Assembly (NCBI GenBank): GCA_026874595.1
Contig: CM049306.1
Location: forward strand, 5,594,019-5,658,018
Direction of reading: 5' to 3'
Source: Sipunculus nudus
Taxonomy: Eukaryota > Annelida > Sipuncula > Golfingiida > Sipunculidae
DNA length: 64,000 bases
The stretch's first letter is position 1; each line of letters starts with the position of its first letter. Positions 62,341 to 64,000 of this stretch are shown here, piece after piece. Below the pieces are notes generated by a model, which saw nothing but the letters and a program-made list of their open reading frames with translations, did no database searches and was not told where the DNA came from. The position numbers and the translations under genes were made by a program.

Positions 62341-63022
62341 ATAATTACAAAACTAATAATTACATACAGCATTCTGTACATAACCTTGATTCATATCTAG
62401 CAGATTCTTTTAAGGACATTTACATTTAGTGCTAAAAATGATGATAAAAAATACGCATAAACTACAATATTATATAATTATATGACTTATTCTATTGGCC
62501 TTTTAAAAAGATATCACTTCAACAAAATATATGGCCATTGCAGAAGTATGACTTGTATCACGACTCAAGTTATTGCGGCTACTGAATTGAAGATTTAAAA
62601 AATTCCCTGTTATGTACACAGACAATAAAATCTAGGCAATAATCGAATAAAAGGAAAACATTCCCTGAACCTTGCGATAGTTTAGTTCATGCGTCTATCT
62701 CTAGATATCACATAACACATACTCCACACCATACTTGATACATCGAAAATATAGGTAATATCGACACCAGTCTGTAGAGCACGTTTTCTCTTGCGCTTGT
62801 CGATATCTCATGGTGTATAATCATTGTTTCCCATGCTAACACTACGTTGGACCGTTGACACCCGTCTGGGTGGAAGACTGGACGGTATATATACACAATA
62901 TAAGAGTCCTCTCAATGTCCCCAGGTGTTACGTTAACGTCTATCCTCGACAAGGCGAGTTTTTGTTTTAATCTAGGTGCATCTAAGGGATTGTTATAAAT
63001 TTGTAAAATATGACTGACCCAC

Positions 63023-63060
63023 CTTAAACCTGATGTTCATCGAAAGCGGCACTGGTGGTT
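63023..63060 (-). other. Candidate noncoding leader exon end of gene C
   Basis: On the minus strand CATCAGGTTTAAG is followed by GTGGGT at 63022. It resembles the leader exon end of gene A (AAAGTTTAAG then GTAAGT) and lies at a similar place upstream of the first coding exon. Confidence 0.4.
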
Positions 63061-63687
63061 GAAACCAGATGGTCGGTCAAATACGGATCAAATACATAGA
63101 ACTACACGAGGGTCACTGACCGAAGTGCCTGCATTGGTATTAGTGTGAAACTCGACGGCACTCAGACATAGGGCAGCAGCCATCCATAACTGTTTGGTTT
63201 AACCATGGTTCTCATGGTTCCAGCGCATGTCAATAACGTGTCAGTGCAAGCAGGGTAAATGTGCACAAATGAAATATCAGGCAACAGATATATAACTGGA
63301 CAGCAGTCTTAAGACACACACACACATACAAGTCTACATAAACTGTATAATTGGAGAATGACCATTGTTTAAGCAGGGTGATGTTCAATCTTATTCCTTT
63401 TTGGTCGTATCCTCAAATTAAGACCGGTCGCCCATGGTTATTTAGCAGCTTCTGACACGTGTGTCATTCAAGTGATATAACAATAAATACACTGAGGCTT
63501 GAGGGAATAAATAGCCTTATGTTAAATATCCGCCTGGGGTCAAATACATGTGCGCTGAACGTCAGCTACGCTCAGATCACAGCGCGTGACCTCCCGGAGA
63601 CCATCCACTCGCACGCTGTGAGGAATGGAAGGATTCTTCAGGTTTGGCCAGCTGCAAAACACCAAGCAAACTGATCTGGGAAATATA

Positions 63688-63795
63688 AAATCTGATTAGC
63701 TCAGCGTCTAAACAAAGATGACTGCGCTTATGCGAACCTCGTAAAACAAAATCTGATTGGCTCCGCATGTAAACAGAAATGGCTGCGTCCATACG
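63688..63795 (-). promoter_or_regulatory. Doubled 56-bp block with CCAAT-like boxes upstream of gene C
   Basis: Two diverged tandem units, each with AAAATCTGATT(A/G)GCTC, GTNTAAACA (relaxed) and ATGNCTGCG. On the minus strand they give AGCCAATCAG and AGCTAATCAG, the CCAAT-box pattern. TTTTATATTTCC, a possible TATA-like element, follows. The location fits a promoter for gene C, but no transcript evidence exists. Confidence 0.35.
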
Positions 63796-64000
63796 GAGCA
63801 AGTTGTGCGGCACTGCATGAAAGGAACTTTGCAAACAGTGGGGGATTATTAACTGACCTCAGGCCACACCAGCAAGTTAGTATGGAGACTGTCCTGAAAG
63901 GTTACGACTGCATTCAGTGTATTCCGATGGGGGGGGGGGGGGTGGTTAAATATTACGCAGGAGGAAATTCCACAGTGAGAGTACCACCTGCTAGCTAAAC
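63796..64000. other. Window end; nothing recognised
   Basis: It contains a G-run near 63930 and no identifiable gene. Confidence 0.4.

Overview
The window looks like a eukaryotic, invertebrate genome, most likely a bivalve or other mollusc. It is AT-rich, its genes carry introns, it is full of (TA)n microsatellites, minisatellites and small non-autonomous transposons, and its only recognisable protein genes are tandem copies of the Rolling stone (Rost) membrane-protein family. I see no bacterial, phage, tRNA, rRNA or CRISPR features. The species assignment is inference.

Gene content. Three apparently intact Rost-like genes lie on the minus strand: A (19435-21202), B (36229-39981) and C (58727-62184). 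All use the same design. A first coding exon of exactly 30 codons ends in CAG with a GT donor. One intron follows, then a single large exon carries about six membrane segments and the stop codon. A fourth, broken copy (pseudogene P) is present twice, at 3998-4491 and 28598-29091. Gene A, and less clearly gene C, has a candidate noncoding leader exon upstream.

Large-scale layout. Bases 1-10099 are repeated almost letter for letter at 24596-34699. The simplest reading is a 24.6 kb tandem duplication whose unit is 10100-34699, with the window starting inside the previous copy. An assembly duplication is the main alternative. The unit holds a 49-bp satellite with higher-order structure (14029-15981), a solo LTR (16822-17667), gene A, MITEs, a miniature LTR element with tRNA-like LTRs, pseudogene P and several minisatellites.

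From 34700 to 43510 lies gene B. Its intron and upstream region were invaded by two copies of a 2-kb element built of 335-345 bp tandem repeats. One copy sits inside a solo LTR and can be compared with an empty site at 16.9 kb. A 37-bp array derived from the splice acceptor and start-codon region precedes the first coding exon of gene B.

From 43.5 to 58.5 kb I find no confident gene. That stretch holds a 62-bp minisatellite, a TTAA-flanked MITE, a decayed LTR-retroelement, a promoter-like site at 54.1 kb and a cluster of TGACGT motifs. From 58.5 kb to the end lies gene C, with a 21-bp minisatellite in its intron.

The most unusual items are the miniature retrotransposon with pol III-like LTRs, the acceptor/ATG micro-array of gene B, and the near-perfect 24.6 kb duplication.
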